From JAVJRN01 sp040218415 (GTDB taxonomy: Bacteria > Bacteroidota > Bacteroidia > Cytophagales > Cyclobacteriaceae), in assembly GCA_040218415.1 (NCBI GenBank), contig JAVJRN010000019.1:1-64000 (forward strand): a stretch of 64,000 nucleotides of DNA. The letters are read 5' to 3'. A program made the translations under genes and the position numbers. This document shows positions 43,889 through 53,639 of the stretch, piece after piece. Position 1 is the first letter of the stretch; every line of letters begins with the position of its first letter. The notes beneath the pieces were generated by a model. That model ran no database searches. It saw only the letters and a program-made list of their open reading frames with translations, and had not been told where the DNA came from.

Positions 43889-44686
43889 TTAAGTAACAGC
43901 TGTTTTTCTAACGATTTTAGAAAAAATACCTGGAAAAAATCGTTTCAAATAAATCCCAGCTACTTCCTTTAATCCGCCAATGTAAACTTCTTCTTTATTT
44001 TTCTCTATGGCGTGAATGATTCTTTTGGCGCATTCTTCGGCAGTCATGCCAGAAGCTTGTGCCTCATCCATGGTATTTTGTTTGGAGCCATCCCCAACTA
44101 ACGCATTGATGCTGATTTGTGTTTTGATATAACCTGGTAATACCATCGTTACTTGAATATTGTCATCAAAAACTTCTGCTCTTAGAGCATCGAAAAAACC
44201 ATGAAGTGCGTGTTTGGAGGCAGCATAGGAAGACCGTAATGGTGTGCTTATAATTCCTGTTGCCGATGTAATGATCACATGATGTCCAGATTTACGCGCA
44301 ATCATACCCGGGAGCAATGCTTTTGAAAGAGCAATGGTGCCAAAATAATTGACCTCCATTAATCTACGATCTACCTCAATGTCAGTATTGATGATTTTAT
44401 CACGCTGACTGATACCACCACAGTTGATAAGTAAATCTATGGGACCAAAAAAAGTTTCCGCTGTTTTTGCCTTGGTGGCTATTTCTTCACTTTTAGAAAG
44501 ATCTAAGGGTAGTATTTCAATATTTTCTTGGTGCTCACAATGACTTTTGACTCTGTTCAATTCTTCCTCTCGTCTTGCAGCCAAGATCAATCTAGCGCCT
44601 TTTTTTGCCAGCTCATAAGCCAAGCCTTCTCCAATTCCTGATGAGGCTCCAGTCAAAAGAATGATGCTATTCTTAATTTGCGTCAT
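43889..44686 (-). CDS. Short-chain dehydrogenase/reductase
   Basis: A 265-residue classical SDR. The nucleotide-binding motif is LLTGASSGIGEGLAYEL with ILAARRE following, which suggests NADP. The catalytic Ser lies in ITSATGIISTP and the Tyr-Lys pair in SYAASKHALHGF; NCGGISQRD replaces the usual NNAG. The C-terminal residues are basic (RFFPGIFSKIVRKTAV), suggesting membrane association, as in DHRS7-like enzymes. It overlaps the upstream small membrane protein gene by 14 bases. Substrate unknown. Confidence 0.9.
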   Translation of the reverse strand: MTQIKNSIILLTGASSGIGEGLAYELAKKGARLILAARREEELNRVKSHCEHQENIEILPLDLSKSEEIATKAKTAETFFGPIDLLINCGGISQRDKIINTDIEVDRRLMEVNYFGTIALSKALLPGMIARKSGHHVIITSATGIISTPLRSSYAASKHALHGFFDALRAEVFDDNIQVTMVLPGYIKTQISINALVGDGSKQNTMDEAQASGMTAEECAKRIIHAIEKNKEEVYIGGLKEVAGIYLKRFFPGIFSKIVRKTAVT

Positions 44687-45059
44687 TTTTTTTTGATTCG
44701 TTCAAAGCTAAATAGTACCAAATAGTATAAACTCCAAGACCAGTACCCAATGGAAAACTTAACAAAGAAACACAACCGGAAAGGAGTAATGGAATGATTC
44801 CCCATTTTTTACTATTATATAACGCTATACCGCCAATAATAGATGGTAGTGGTACTGATATAGCAATGATAATCAAGAAGATTCTTATGGTTGAAAATAC
44901 GATGGAAATGAAGATAACCTCACCATTGTTCTGCGGAATTTTGTCTTCGATAAAAGGCAAAGCCGAATTGACGACAGTAGATATGAAAAGAAAGACAAGT
45001 AATGTAAGTGTACCATACACAATATGGAGAATGCTCAGTAATCTTCGGTGCGTATTCAT
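44673..45059 (-). CDS. Small membrane protein of unknown function
   Basis: A 128-residue protein with four hydrophobic segments (about 8-30, 47-72, 75-82 extended, and 87-118) and an N-terminal MNTHRRLLSILHIVYG. The segment GIALYNSKKWGIIPLLLSG resembles DUF-type tetraspan proteins of Bacteroidota, but I cannot name a family. It lies between folA and the SDR gene, overlapping the latter by 14 bases, and follows folA after 3 bases. Confidence 0.7.
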   Translation of the reverse strand: MNTHRRLLSILHIVYGTLTLLVFLFISTVVNSALPFIEDKIPQNNGEVIFISIVFSTIRIFLIIIAISVPLPSIIGGIALYNSKKWGIIPLLLSGCVSLLSFPLGTGLGVYTIWYYLALNESKKNDAN

Positions 45060-45062
45060 ATC

Positions 45063-45563
45063 TTATTTTTTATCATAAACGACAAAATCAAACGCATACT
45101 TATGTCTTTCATCAGTACCGTGGTGCTTGCGAGAAACTTCCGTATACGCCGATTTATCAAATTCAGGGAAATGGACATCACCATCGAAAGCGCCATCTAT
45201 TTCTGTTAAATAAATTCGATCGCAATAATCCAAGCCCATTTTATAGATTTCACCACCACCAATAATGAACGCTTCTTCCTCATTATTTTGTTTTGTTTTG
45301 GCTAAAGCATCTTCAAGGTTATGAAAAACTTCGATACCCGGTTCCGCGTAGTTTTTATTTCTTGTGATGACAAAATTTGTTCGATCAGGTAAGGGTCTGT
45401 AGTTTTTCGGGAGCGATTCGAAATTTTTTCGACCCATTATTATATGATGACCTTTAGTGGTTGATTTGAAATAGTTAAAATCATCGGGCAAGTGCCAAGG
45501 TATACCATTGTCTTTACCGATAACTCTGTTGGAGCCCATGGCCGCAATCATTGAAATTTTCAT
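45063..45563 (-). CDS. folA: Dihydrofolate reductase
   Basis: A 166-residue DHFR that reduces dihydrofolate with NADPH. Landmarks are ISMIAAMGSNRVIGKDNGIPWHLPDD (quoted here as MGSNRVIGKDNGIPWHLP), HHIIMGRKNFESLP, TNFVITRNKNY, AFIIGGGEIYKMGL and the final FDFVVYDKK. Length and all motifs are normal. The downstream position from fmt, 10 bases away, is a common folate-linked arrangement since Fmt uses formyl-tetrahydrofolate. Confidence 0.96.
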   Translation of the reverse strand: MKISMIAAMGSNRVIGKDNGIPWHLPDDFNYFKSTTKGHHIIMGRKNFESLPKNYRPLPDRTNFVITRNKNYAEPGIEVFHNLEDALAKTKQNNEEEAFIIGGGEIYKMGLDYCDRIYLTEIDGAFDGDVHFPEFDKSAYTEVSRKHHGTDERHKYAFDFVVYDKK

Positions 45564-45573
45564 AGATCAAATT

Positions 45574-46518
45574 TTATTGAATGTTTTTAGCATCGGCTAC
45601 TTGAAAACCGCGTAAAAACTCTTCTGCCAACATTCTTCTTTTTCCCTGTAGCTGAAGGTCTTTTACTTTTAAGCAACCGTCTTTCGTTTTTACGAGTAAT
45701 TCTTTTTTATCATGAATTTGAAAATGGCCAATAGGAATAGCTGCGTCGTGCTCGCTCTTTTCCACTTCATATACTTTCATGGTTTTGCCCATTATCTCTG
45801 TCCAAGCCGTGGGATAAGGACTCAGTCCTCTCACAAAATTGTGAATCTTATCGGCTGAGTCACTCCAATCGATTTTGCAATCTTCTTTGAATATTTTGGG
45901 TGCATGTTTAGGCTTACCTTGAATATTTTGAGGGCTTAATTCCACTTTTCCTGACAACAGGGCGTCTGCAGTCTTTACCACCAATTTGGCTCCTTTGTGC
46001 ATGAGCCTGATGTAAACATCACCTACTGTATCCGACTTTGAAATGATTTCTTCTTCTTGAAAGAGAATGTTTCCAGTGTCTATTTCATGTTTGAGTTTGA
46101 AGGTGGTTACACCAGTTTTCTCCTCCCCATTGATAATCGCCCAGTTGATAGGAGCCGCGCCTCTGTAGTCGGGTAGTAGCGAACCGTGTAAATTATAAGA
46201 ACCCAGAGGCGGCATATCCCAAACAATTTCGGGCAGCATTCGAAAAGCTACCACGATTTGTACTTGCGCAGCTAAGTCTTTCAATTCTTGGTGAAACAAA
46301 GGGTCTTTTAAATTGGTAGGTTGTAAAACCCTTAAATTTTGTGTCAGGGCATATTCTTTGATTGCCGATATGCCCAATTGCTTACCTCGGCCTTGTGGCT
46401 TATCAGGAGCTGTTACCACCCCGACAATATTGAAACCATTTTCAACAAGCGCACGCAAACTTGCTACTGCAAATTCGGGAGTACCCATGAATACAATGCT
46501 GAGATCTTTCTTTTCCAT
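45574..46518 (-). CDS. fmt: Methionyl-tRNA formyltransferase
   Basis: A 314-residue enzyme that formylates initiator Met-tRNA. The N-terminal domain begins IVFMGTPEFAVASLRAL and contains the active-site region LHGSLLPDYRGAAPINWAI with the catalytic Asn-His-Asp set. The C-terminal OB-like domain (about 205-310) includes VRGLSPYPTAWTEI. The start at 46518 (MEKKDLSIVFMG) is preferred over an in-frame ATG at 46569 that would add 17 residues. Confidence 0.95.
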   Translation of the reverse strand: MEKKDLSIVFMGTPEFAVASLRALVENGFNIVGVVTAPDKPQGRGKQLGISAIKEYALTQNLRVLQPTNLKDPLFHQELKDLAAQVQIVVAFRMLPEIVWDMPPLGSYNLHGSLLPDYRGAAPINWAIINGEEKTGVTTFKLKHEIDTGNILFQEEEIISKSDTVGDVYIRLMHKGAKLVVKTADALLSGKVELSPQNIQGKPKHAPKIFKEDCKIDWSDSADKIHNFVRGLSPYPTAWTEIMGKTMKVYEVEKSEHDAAIPIGHFQIHDKKELLVKTKDGCLKVKDLQLQGKRRMLAEEFLRGFQVADAKNIQ

Positions 46519-46837
46519 TTGTATCTGTAAAACTAGCCAATGGAATGACGAGGTAAAAATTGTAACCACGATTTGTAATCAATCATGTAGGCGTGTTGAA
46601 TAGTTTTGGCGATTTTTCACAACACGATGGTGGTTTTTATTTCTAGAGGACGATATAGAGTTATGTTAACATTTGGCACGCTGGCCAAAAAATCTGAAGA
46701 AGCTATTTTTAAGATCACACAATGAATGATTTAAAAGTCTGACTTCAGTTCCACGGTACTATTTGAGAAAAGATTTACAAAATAGATTAGCGTTATTAGT
46801 TTAGCCGAAATTAGGCGCTTCGATATCCTATAAAAGT
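46519..46837. other. 319-base intergenic region between fmt and the NamZ-like gene
   Basis: Both flanking genes are on the minus strand. I see no convincing gene, RNA or hairpin. A 20-codon plus-strand frame at 46663-46725 is too short to claim. The region should hold the fmt-folA promoter near 46519-46600, but no clean TAnnTTTG match was found. Confidence 0.4.
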
Positions 46838-48004
46838 CTAGTCGTAAAGCAAGTATTTTTTTCGCAATGTTTTAAACTCAGACAGCTGCGGCTCCCACGT
46901 AGTTTTAATTTCTTCTGCTGACATACCTGATATAATTTGTTGCTGAAAAACCTTGTTGCCAATAAGTTTGCTTAAATAAGGTTTGAAAAAATCTTCGCCA
47001 AGCTCATCTTTCAGAAGATTATAGTAATCAATGAAATAAGAAATATTGAATTCATAGTTAGGCTTTGTGCCAACAAAAGACTGCCCAAAGCAAAGCTCAC
47101 CTTCGAGTTTTGGATATTTTGACCCAAGGTTTGGAGTCGGTTTAAAACTAAACGAAGAGTCCCGGATCAATGGATGACCGATCACTTGAAATTGCCTCTC
47201 AGTGCCTCTGCCAATAGAAACTTGTGAACCTTCAAAAAGAGCAAGGCTTGGATAAAGTGCTACCGACAGGTCGTTTGGTAAATTGGGCGATGGCCTTACG
47301 GGTAGTGAGTAGAAAGTATCATGAGTCCAATTTTTTACAGGAATGACGGTGAGCTTGACCTTATTTTTCTCTGATAACCAGCCTTCCTCATTGATCATAG
47401 TAGCCAGCTCGCCTAAAGTCAATCCATAAACGACAGGAATGGGATGCATACCGACGATGGAATAGCAACAGCTATCTAATAAAGGTCCGGCAACATAACT
47501 ACCATTCGGATTTGGTCGATCAAGAATGATTACTGGAATATTTAACTCGGCACATTTATCCATGAGATAGGTCAAGGTAGAGCTGTAGGTATAAAATCGA
47601 ACGCCTACATCTTGAATATCAACAAGCAATACTTCGGTATTGGCTAGCTGTTCGGCGCTGGGTTTTTTATTTCGTCCATAAAGTGAGATTAATTCGAAAT
47701 CATAATTATGAGGTTGAATTTCAATGATTTCCCCGTCGGCGGCATTACCTTTTATCCCATGCTCAGGAGAGAATACGGTGGTAATATTGATTCCATGAGC
47801 GAGAAGAGAATCAATCGTATGCGTGCCATCAATCAAAGAGGTATGATTTCCATAAAACCCCACTTTTTCCCCAGACAAAAGAGGTAAATAGGCTTCCAGT
47901 TGATGGGCTCCTGGTAGCACTTTTTCTTCATTTTTGGTGGTACAGGAGAACAGTAGCAGGAAAACCAACATACAATTGGTCAATACTTTGATGCGGTAAA
48001 TCAT
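46838..48004 (-). CDS. DUF1343/NamZ-type exo-beta-N-acetylmuramidase (GH171), lipoprotein
   Basis: A 388-residue lipoprotein. The start at 48004 gives a signal ending in LFSC; a frame from 48070 adds 22 residues. The DUF1343 pattern is clear: VGFYGNHTSLIDGTHTIDSL, TTVFSPEHGIKGNAADGE, VLLVDIQDVGVRFYTYSSTL, VIILDRPNPNGSYVAGPLL and ALFEGSQVSIGRGTERQFQ. The family member NamZ (GH171) removes terminal MurNAc from peptidoglycan fragments, so this enzyme probably works in cell-wall recycling at the membrane surface. It stands alone, divergent from the LolE-like gene. Confidence 0.88.
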   Translation of the reverse strand: MIYRIKVLTNCMLVFLLLFSCTTKNEEKVLPGAHQLEAYLPLLSGEKVGFYGNHTSLIDGTHTIDSLLAHGINITTVFSPEHGIKGNAADGEIIEIQPHNYDFELISLYGRNKKPSAEQLANTEVLLVDIQDVGVRFYTYSSTLTYLMDKCAELNIPVIILDRPNPNGSYVAGPLLDSCCYSIVGMHPIPVVYGLTLGELATMINEEGWLSEKNKVKLTVIPVKNWTHDTFYSLPVRPSPNLPNDLSVALYPSLALFEGSQVSIGRGTERQFQVIGHPLIRDSSFSFKPTPNLGSKYPKLEGELCFGQSFVGTKPNYEFNISYFIDYYNLLKDELGEDFFKPYLSKLIGNKVFQQQIISGMSAEEIKTTWEPQLSEFKTLRKKYLLYD

Positions 48005-48098
48005 TTGTTTTTTGTTTCGTAAATCAGCTTTTGGCCACATACTTAGGGTGTTTTTTGTAAAGTATATCATGTAATATTGCCCTTCAACACAATCTTAA

Positions 48099-49316
48099 TT
48101 GAATCTTCCATACTTTATATCAAAAAGGATTAGCAAAAACGAGCACGGCTCGTTTTCCTCTACGATCAATCGCATAGCGGTGATCAGTATAGCGGTGGCG
48201 CTTGCCTCGTTAATTGTGGCATTTATGGTGCTTGGTGGTTTCGAAAAAGTCATTAAGGATAAAATATTCAGTTTTGGAGGACATTTAGATATTACTAAAT
48301 ATTCCTTGTCTACCTCATTTGAAGATAATGTAATCGATGTGGCTGACTCATTGGTAGATGGACTGAAAAAGTACGAAGAAATCGACCGAGTAGTGCCATA
48401 TGCCTACAAAGCCGGCTTACTAAAAACGGATGAAGAAGTACAAGGAGTCATTGTAAAAGGCGTTGGTGATACGTTTGATTCGAATACATTTTCGAGAAAT
48501 ATTATAGCGGGAAATTTCCCTGAATTTGTTGAGGATGGATACTCCACAGAGGTATTGATAAGTGCGAAAATTGCGAATTATCTAACATTGAGCGTGGGGG
48601 ACGAAATTGTCTTGTTTTTCGTGCAAAATCCCCCAAGAGCTAGAAAAGTGGTGGTGTCGGGGATTTACGAAACAGGGCTGGAAGACTTTGATGAAAAGAT
48701 CATTTTAGCCGATTTGAAATTATTGGCGCGAATCAATAATTGGAAAACGGGGCAAGCCGGTGGATTAGAGATTTATCTCAAAAAGGATACCGATATGGAT
48801 CGGATGGAGGAGGAGCTTTTCAATTTTTTGAATTACGACTTGTATATAGATAAAGCCAGTGACAAGTATCCGCAAACCTTTGATTGGCTGAGAATGTTGG
48901 ATCGGAATGTGATTATATTTTTCACCTTGATCTTGGTGGTGGCTTGTGTAAACATGATTTCCATTCTTCTCATCTTGATTATGGAAAGAACGCAAATGAT
49001 TGGCGTATTGAAAGCTGTAGGTGCTGAAAACGCATTAATTAGGAAGATTTTTATCTGGAATGGCCTTCAATTGATCATCAAAGGGTTGTTTTGGGGCAAT
49101 CTTATTGGATTAGGTTTTTGCTTTTTGCAGTCTCAGTTCCAGCTTATACCACTCGACCCCACAAACTACTACATGGATACCGTGCCGATCCTATTCAATT
49201 ACCCAGCGCTTTTGATTTTAAATGTGTTGAGTGTCGCGATAGTGGGACTTACGTTAATTGTTCCCGTAGCGATTATTTCAAGGATTACACCTGTTAAAGC
49301 GATCCGCTTTGACTGA
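48099..49316 (+). CDS. LolE/FtsX-type ABC transporter permease
   Basis: A 405-residue permease starting with TTG. The N-terminus has FISKRISKNEHGSFSSTINR and a first membrane helix (about 25-47); a periplasmic MacB_PCD-like domain spans about 50-270; three C-terminal helices form the FtsX domain with MISILLILIMERTQMIGVLKAVGA and RITPVKAIRFD. This is the architecture of LolC/E lipoprotein-release permeases. The ATPase partner is not in the window. It is convergent with, and overlaps by 23 bases, the Dpm1-like gene. Confidence 0.85.
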   Translation: MNLPYFISKRISKNEHGSFSSTINRIAVISIAVALASLIVAFMVLGGFEKVIKDKIFSFGGHLDITKYSLSTSFEDNVIDVADSLVDGLKKYEEIDRVVPYAYKAGLLKTDEEVQGVIVKGVGDTFDSNTFSRNIIAGNFPEFVEDGYSTEVLISAKIANYLTLSVGDEIVLFFVQNPPRARKVVVSGIYETGLEDFDEKIILADLKLLARINNWKTGQAGGLEIYLKKDTDMDRMEEELFNFLNYDLYIDKASDKYPQTFDWLRMLDRNVIIFFTLILVVACVNMISILLILIMERTQMIGVLKAVGAENALIRKIFIWNGLQLIIKGLFWGNLIGLGFCFLQSQFQLIPLDPTNYYMDTVPILFNYPALLILNVLSVAIVGLTLIVPVAIISRITPVKAIRFD

Positions 49317-50091
49317 TTTGACCTAGCGTATAGGATTTAGGCCTTTTTGATACATGGCTTGGTTGATATTTCCGAAAAAGACTTCTGATTTTCAGCTCGA
49401 TTACTCCAAGTACCGCTTCTTTAAATATCCCCGTTGACATTTTCGATACGCCTTTGGTTCTATCAGTGAAAATGATAGGAACCTCTTGAATACTGAATCC
49501 ACGTTTCCACGCATTGAATTTCATTTCAATCTGGAAAGCATATCCTATGAAATTGATTTTAGCGGGTTCTATGGCCTCTATCACTTTTCTAGAATAGCAT
49601 TTAAAACCGGCCGTGGTATCCATGATGCTGAGGCCGGTGACCATTCTCACATACCAGCTGGCAAAGTAAGACATGAGCACTCGTGCCATTGGCCAGTTTA
49701 CCACGTTTATCACGCCACCAACATATCTAGAGCCAATAGACATATCGTAACCATCGACCGCACAAGAGTTGTATAATTTCAATAAATCCAGGGGATTGTG
49801 AGAGAAGTCTGCGTCCATCTCATAGATGAAATCATAATTGTTTTTGATGGCATATTCGAATCCTTTGATATAGGCAGTACCTAACCCTAACTTACGACTT
49901 CTCTCAATCAAGTAAAGTTTTTCAGGGTTTTCTACTTGTAGGTCTTTAACCAGCTGGCCTGTACCGTCTGGAGAACCATCATCTATGACCAATACATGGA
50001 ACTCAACGGGAAGATCCATCACAGCATTTACAATCGCTACGATGTTCTCTTTCTCATTATAGGTCGGTATGATCACCAGATTTTTGTGCAC
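49294..50091 (-). CDS. Dpm1-like polyprenol monophosphomannose synthase (GT2)
   Basis: A 265-residue GT2 enzyme starting with GTG. It has VIIPTYNEKENI, VIDDGSPDGTGQLV, YEMDADFSHNP (DxD metal site), GSRYVGG and TAGFKCYSRKVIEAI with QIEMKFNAWKRG, the standard dolichyl-phosphate mannosyltransferase pattern in its soluble bacterial form. It transfers a sugar, likely mannose, to polyprenyl phosphate. It has no C-terminal membrane helices. It is not part of the exopolysaccharide cluster. Confidence 0.9.
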   Translation of the reverse strand: MHKNLVIIPTYNEKENIVAIVNAVMDLPVEFHVLVIDDGSPDGTGQLVKDLQVENPEKLYLIERSRKLGLGTAYIKGFEYAIKNNYDFIYEMDADFSHNPLDLLKLYNSCAVDGYDMSIGSRYVGGVINVVNWPMARVLMSYFASWYVRMVTGLSIMDTTAGFKCYSRKVIEAIEPAKINFIGYAFQIEMKFNAWKRGFSIQEVPIIFTDRTKGVSKMSTGIFKEAVLGVIELKIRSLFRKYQPSHVSKRPKSYTLGQISQSGSL

Positions 50092-50184
50092 AGATAATTT
50101 TAATTTATACTCTGTTTTGGAATGTTGGGTTTTGGTAATTTAAAACTTCGAACATAAAACGTCCAAAACCCCCTTTTTTATTGC

Positions 50185-51573
50185 TTATTCGTATCCTAAT
50201 ATTTTCATCATAGCTTCACTTTGCTGTTCGCCAGCAAAAAGCTTGGAGGAAATGTTACCATCAGCATCTTTTTGAATGACCACATGTTTGGGCGCGGGGA
50301 TAAGGCAATGTTGAATGCCGCCATATCCTCCGAGTGCTTCCTGATATGCTCCTGTATGAAAAAAGCCAAAATAGAGGTTTTCACCTTCTTTATTGTGTGG
50401 TAAGAATACTTCTCCAATATGCGCTTCTGAGTCATAATAATCCTGACTATCGCAGGTTAATCCTCCAATATTCACTCTATGAAAGGTGTTGTCCCAGTGG
50501 TTGATAGGTAGCATAATGAACTTTTCATTGAGCCCCCAGACATCCGGAATATGCGTAATAAACGATCCATCCATCATATACCATAATTCCTTATCATTTT
50601 GCAACTTTTCATCCAAGATGGAATATATGGTAGCGCCACTTTCTCCTACGGTATAAGAACCAAACTCTGTGAAAATCGTGGGAACTTCAACATGGTTTTT
50701 TTCACAAATCCATTTGATGTTGGCGATAATTTGATCGGTCATGTATTCATAATCAAATTCAAAACCGAGTGAGTTTTTGATTGGAAAACCACCGCCGATA
50801 TCTATCGTGTCCAATTCAGGACAGATTTTTTTTAATTCACAATATTTGTAAACAAATCGACTCAACTCACTCCAATAATAAGCGGTATCTCGGATTCCAG
50901 AATTTATAAAGAAATGGAGCAGCTTTAGTTTCGCTTTTGTTCCGGAGATTTTTTCCTTGTAGTGTGAAATGATATCTCCATATCGAATGCCTAGCCGCGA
51001 GGTGTAAAACGCAAAGTTAGGCTCTTCGTCCGCTGCTATTCTGATGCCAACCTTAAACTCGTCCTTTACATTTTCATGGTAGTAGTCTATCTCTTTCAAG
51101 TTATCTAGAACAGGGACACAATTTACAAATCCATCGTTGAGCAAATCTGCGATGTTTTCAACATAAAGCGGTCTTTTGTAACCATTACAAACAATATAAC
51201 GATCCTTGTCCAACAAACCCTTTTTATTCAAATTACGAACAATAGGTATATCGAAGGCTGATGACGTCTCTATATGTATATCGTTTTTAAGAGCCTCTTC
51301 TAATACAAAGCTAAAGTGTGAGGATTTTGTACAATAGCAGTATTTGTAATCGCCCGCATATTTATTTTTCTCAATCGCCTTGCCAAATATTTCCTTAGCA
51401 TATTGGATGTTTTCACTGATTTTGGGTAAGTAGGATAGTTTTAAGGGTGTTCCATATTCCTTAATTATTTCCATAAGTTTTACTCCATGGAATTGTAACT
51501 CATTACCTTCAACTTTAAATTCTTTGGTAGGAAAATAAAATGTTTGTTCAATTAAATCAGCGTAGCTTTTCAT
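50185..51573 (-). CDS. speA: Arginine decarboxylase-like PLP enzyme (fold type III)
   Basis: A 462-residue decarboxylase of the Orn/DAP/Arg decarboxylase 2 family. The PLP lysine is in YKYCYCTKSSHFSFVLEEAL. The glycine-rich phosphate loop is TIDIGGGFPIKNSLGF. WYMMDGSFITHIPDVWGL and HTGAYQEALGGYGGIQHCLIP complete the active site and match biosynthetic arginine decarboxylases of Bacteroidota. It is much shorter than the roughly 650-residue enterobacterial SpeA. It makes agmatine for polyamine synthesis. It is divergent from two guanidino hydrolase genes, forming an arginine-themed locus. Confidence 0.87.
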   Translation of the reverse strand: MKSYADLIEQTFYFPTKEFKVEGNELQFHGVKLMEIIKEYGTPLKLSYLPKISENIQYAKEIFGKAIEKNKYAGDYKYCYCTKSSHFSFVLEEALKNDIHIETSSAFDIPIVRNLNKKGLLDKDRYIVCNGYKRPLYVENIADLLNDGFVNCVPVLDNLKEIDYYHENVKDEFKVGIRIAADEEPNFAFYTSRLGIRYGDIISHYKEKISGTKAKLKLLHFFINSGIRDTAYYWSELSRFVYKYCELKKICPELDTIDIGGGFPIKNSLGFEFDYEYMTDQIIANIKWICEKNHVEVPTIFTEFGSYTVGESGATIYSILDEKLQNDKELWYMMDGSFITHIPDVWGLNEKFIMLPINHWDNTFHRVNIGGLTCDSQDYYDSEAHIGEVFLPHNKEGENLYFGFFHTGAYQEALGGYGGIQHCLIPAPKHVVIQKDADGNISSKLFAGEQQSEAMMKILGYE

Positions 51574-51787
51574 TCAATATAGTCTTCTTGTATTTATCAA
51601 TTAAAAAACGTCACAAGTTGTTCAAAAAAAGGCGAATCTACATCTTTTTGAACTCGTCTTTTTCTTAAGAATTTCATCGCAACTATCCTGCGGCATTTTT
51701 AAAGAATACGCATTGCTGAATCTTTTTTGTTTAATGGATAAAGAATGGCTGCAAATTGTATTTTTGCTAATTATTTTAATTTCTAAT

Positions 51788-52708
51788 ATGATTCAGATAA
51801 ACATAAAAGACGAAACTTCACCCCTCGAGGCAGTTGTCTTAGGATCCGCTTTTAGTTTTGGAGGCACGCCGAAGCTCGAAGACGCTTATGATCCCAAATC
51901 TTTAGAACACATCAAGGCAGGTACTTATCCAAAAGAGCCAGACATGTTGCTGGAAATGGAAGCTTTTGACAAAGTGTTTAAAAAGTACGGTGTAGAGGTT
52001 TATCGACCTAAAAACATCGAAAATTGTAACCAAATATTTGCGAGAGATATCGCTTTTGTCATAGATAATACCTTGGTTAAATCTAATATTTTGCCAGACC
52101 GAGAAAATGAACTGGAGGCAATAAGCTATATCATCGACGAAATCGATTCCGAAAATGTTATTCGACCGAGTGAGGATGTGCATATTGAAGGAGGAGATGT
52201 GATGTTATGGCAAAACTATATTTTGGTAGGTACTTATCACGGTGAGGATTATCCAGATTACATCACCGCTAGAACTAACGCGGCGGGTGTTGAATTTTTG
52301 AAAAGGCAATTTCCAAATAGAATTGTGAAGGAATTCGACTTGAGTAAATCAAGAATTAATGCCCGAGAAAACGCACTGCATCTTGATTGCTGCTTTCAAC
52401 CGGTAGGTTTAAAGTATGGAATCATTCATAAAGAAGGTTTTAGAAAACCGGCAGATTATGAGTTCTTGGTTGACCTTTTTGGACATCAAAACTTATTTCA
52501 TATTGACGCAGAAGAAATGTATCACATGAATTCTAACGTTTTCTCAATAGCTCCAGATGTGGTCGTAGTGGAGCAAAACTTTAACCGCTTGACTGATTGG
52601 TTGATGAGTAAAAAATTTAAAGTAGAAAAAATCCCATATGCCGAGATAGCCAAGCAAGAAGGGTTGTTGAGATGTTCCACCTTACCTTTAAGAAGAACGG
52701 ATGTCTAA
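51788..52708 (+). CDS. Amidinotransferase/arginine deiminase-superfamily hydrolase
   Basis: A 306-residue member of the guanidine-modifying pentein superfamily. The start is the ATG at 51788; the frame extends upstream to 51713, but those residues are hydrophobic and unlike the family. Catalytic elements are FARDIAFVI (Asp), DVHIEGGDVMLW (Glu-Gly-Gly), ARENALHLDCCFQPVG (His) and GLLRCSTLPLRR (nucleophile Cys). The substrate may be arginine, a methylated arginine or agmatine; glycine amidinotransferase activity is also possible. It overlaps the ctlX-like gene by 8 bases. Confidence 0.8.
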   Translation: MIQINIKDETSPLEAVVLGSAFSFGGTPKLEDAYDPKSLEHIKAGTYPKEPDMLLEMEAFDKVFKKYGVEVYRPKNIENCNQIFARDIAFVIDNTLVKSNILPDRENELEAISYIIDEIDSENVIRPSEDVHIEGGDVMLWQNYILVGTYHGEDYPDYITARTNAAGVEFLKRQFPNRIVKEFDLSKSRINARENALHLDCCFQPVGLKYGIIHKEGFRKPADYEFLVDLFGHQNLFHIDAEEMYHMNSNVFSIAPDVVVVEQNFNRLTDWLMSKKFKVEKIPYAEIAKQEGLLRCSTLPLRRTDV

Positions 52709-53639
52709 GCAAATAACAAACACGCTGTTGATGGTGAGACCAGTGAAGTTTGAACTGAACGAACAAACAGCGATCAACAATTATTTTCAAACCCAATTAC
52801 CTGGACTTTCGGAAGAAGAAATTCAATCAAAAGCGTTGGCGGAGTTTGATTCTTTTGTAGAAAAATTGAGATCTATCGGTGTTCATGTCATTGTCATTGA
52901 AGATACCAAAGAGCCGTCTACACCCGATTCAATATTTCCTAATAATTGGAATTCCAGTCACGAAAATGGACAACTTTTTCTCTATCCCATGTACGCCGAA
53001 AACAGGCGTCAGGAGCGAAGACCTGAGATCATCGACCAGCTAAAAAATGATTTTGAGATTTCTGAAATCATCGACCTGAGTTATTTCGAGGAGAATGATA
53101 AGTTCTTGGAAGGTACTGGTAGCATGATTTTAGACCGACCAAATAAGTTAATTTATGGGGCGATTTCGGAAAGAACACATCCGGATGTAGCCAACGACTT
53201 TGCTGAAAAAATTGGTTATCAAACGGTACTTTTCACTGCAAACCAAACCGTAAAAGGTGAGCGCAAACCCATTTATCATACAAATGTAATGATGTGCGTC
53301 GGTGAAGAATTTGCATTGTTTTGTGCTGAGAGTATCGATGATTTGGCAGAGCGAAAAAAAGTGATTGATTCTTTTGTCAAAACAGGAAAAGAAATCGTGA
53401 CCATTTCTGAAGCTCAAAAAGACCAGTTTGCTGGGAATATGCTTCAGGTAGAAAATCAAAATGGTGATCGGTTTATTGTCATGTCAAAAACCGCTTTCGA
53501 CAGCTTAGAAGAAGGTCAAAGGCTTGTTTTGGAAAAGCACGGGAAACTATTTTATGCTGATATCAACACCATTGAGGTGCTTGGTGGCGGAAGTGCACGA
53601 TGCATGATGGATGAAATTTATTTAAGTAAAAAACAATAA
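52701..53639 (+). CDS. ctlX: CtlX-like amidinotransferase-superfamily hydrolase (citrulline/arginine metabolism)
   Basis: A 312-residue pentein-fold enzyme. It shows the CtlX pattern: LLMVRPVKFELNEQT at the N-terminus, TPDSIFPNNWNSSHENG, LYPMYAENRRQERRPEII, FLEGTGSMILDR (Glu-Gly-Thr-Gly), YHTNVMMCVG (His) and LGGGSARCMMDEIY with the nucleophile Cys. CtlX is named for citrulline utilisation. The gene overlaps its neighbours on both sides (8 bases upstream, 1 base downstream with argS), so the three are strongly coupled. Confidence 0.85.
   Translation: MSKQITNTLLMVRPVKFELNEQTAINNYFQTQLPGLSEEEIQSKALAEFDSFVEKLRSIGVHVIVIEDTKEPSTPDSIFPNNWNSSHENGQLFLYPMYAENRRQERRPEIIDQLKNDFEISEIIDLSYFEENDKFLEGTGSMILDRPNKLIYGAISERTHPDVANDFAEKIGYQTVLFTANQTVKGERKPIYHTNVMMCVGEEFALFCAESIDDLAERKKVIDSFVKTGKEIVTISEAQKDQFAGNMLQVENQNGDRFIVMSKTAFDSLEEGQRLVLEKHGKLFYADINTIEVLGGGSARCMMDEIYLSKKQ

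Noticed and set aside
46663..46725. 20-codon plus-strand frame between fmt and the NamZ-like gene
   Set aside because: Too short and without recognisable features or promoter.
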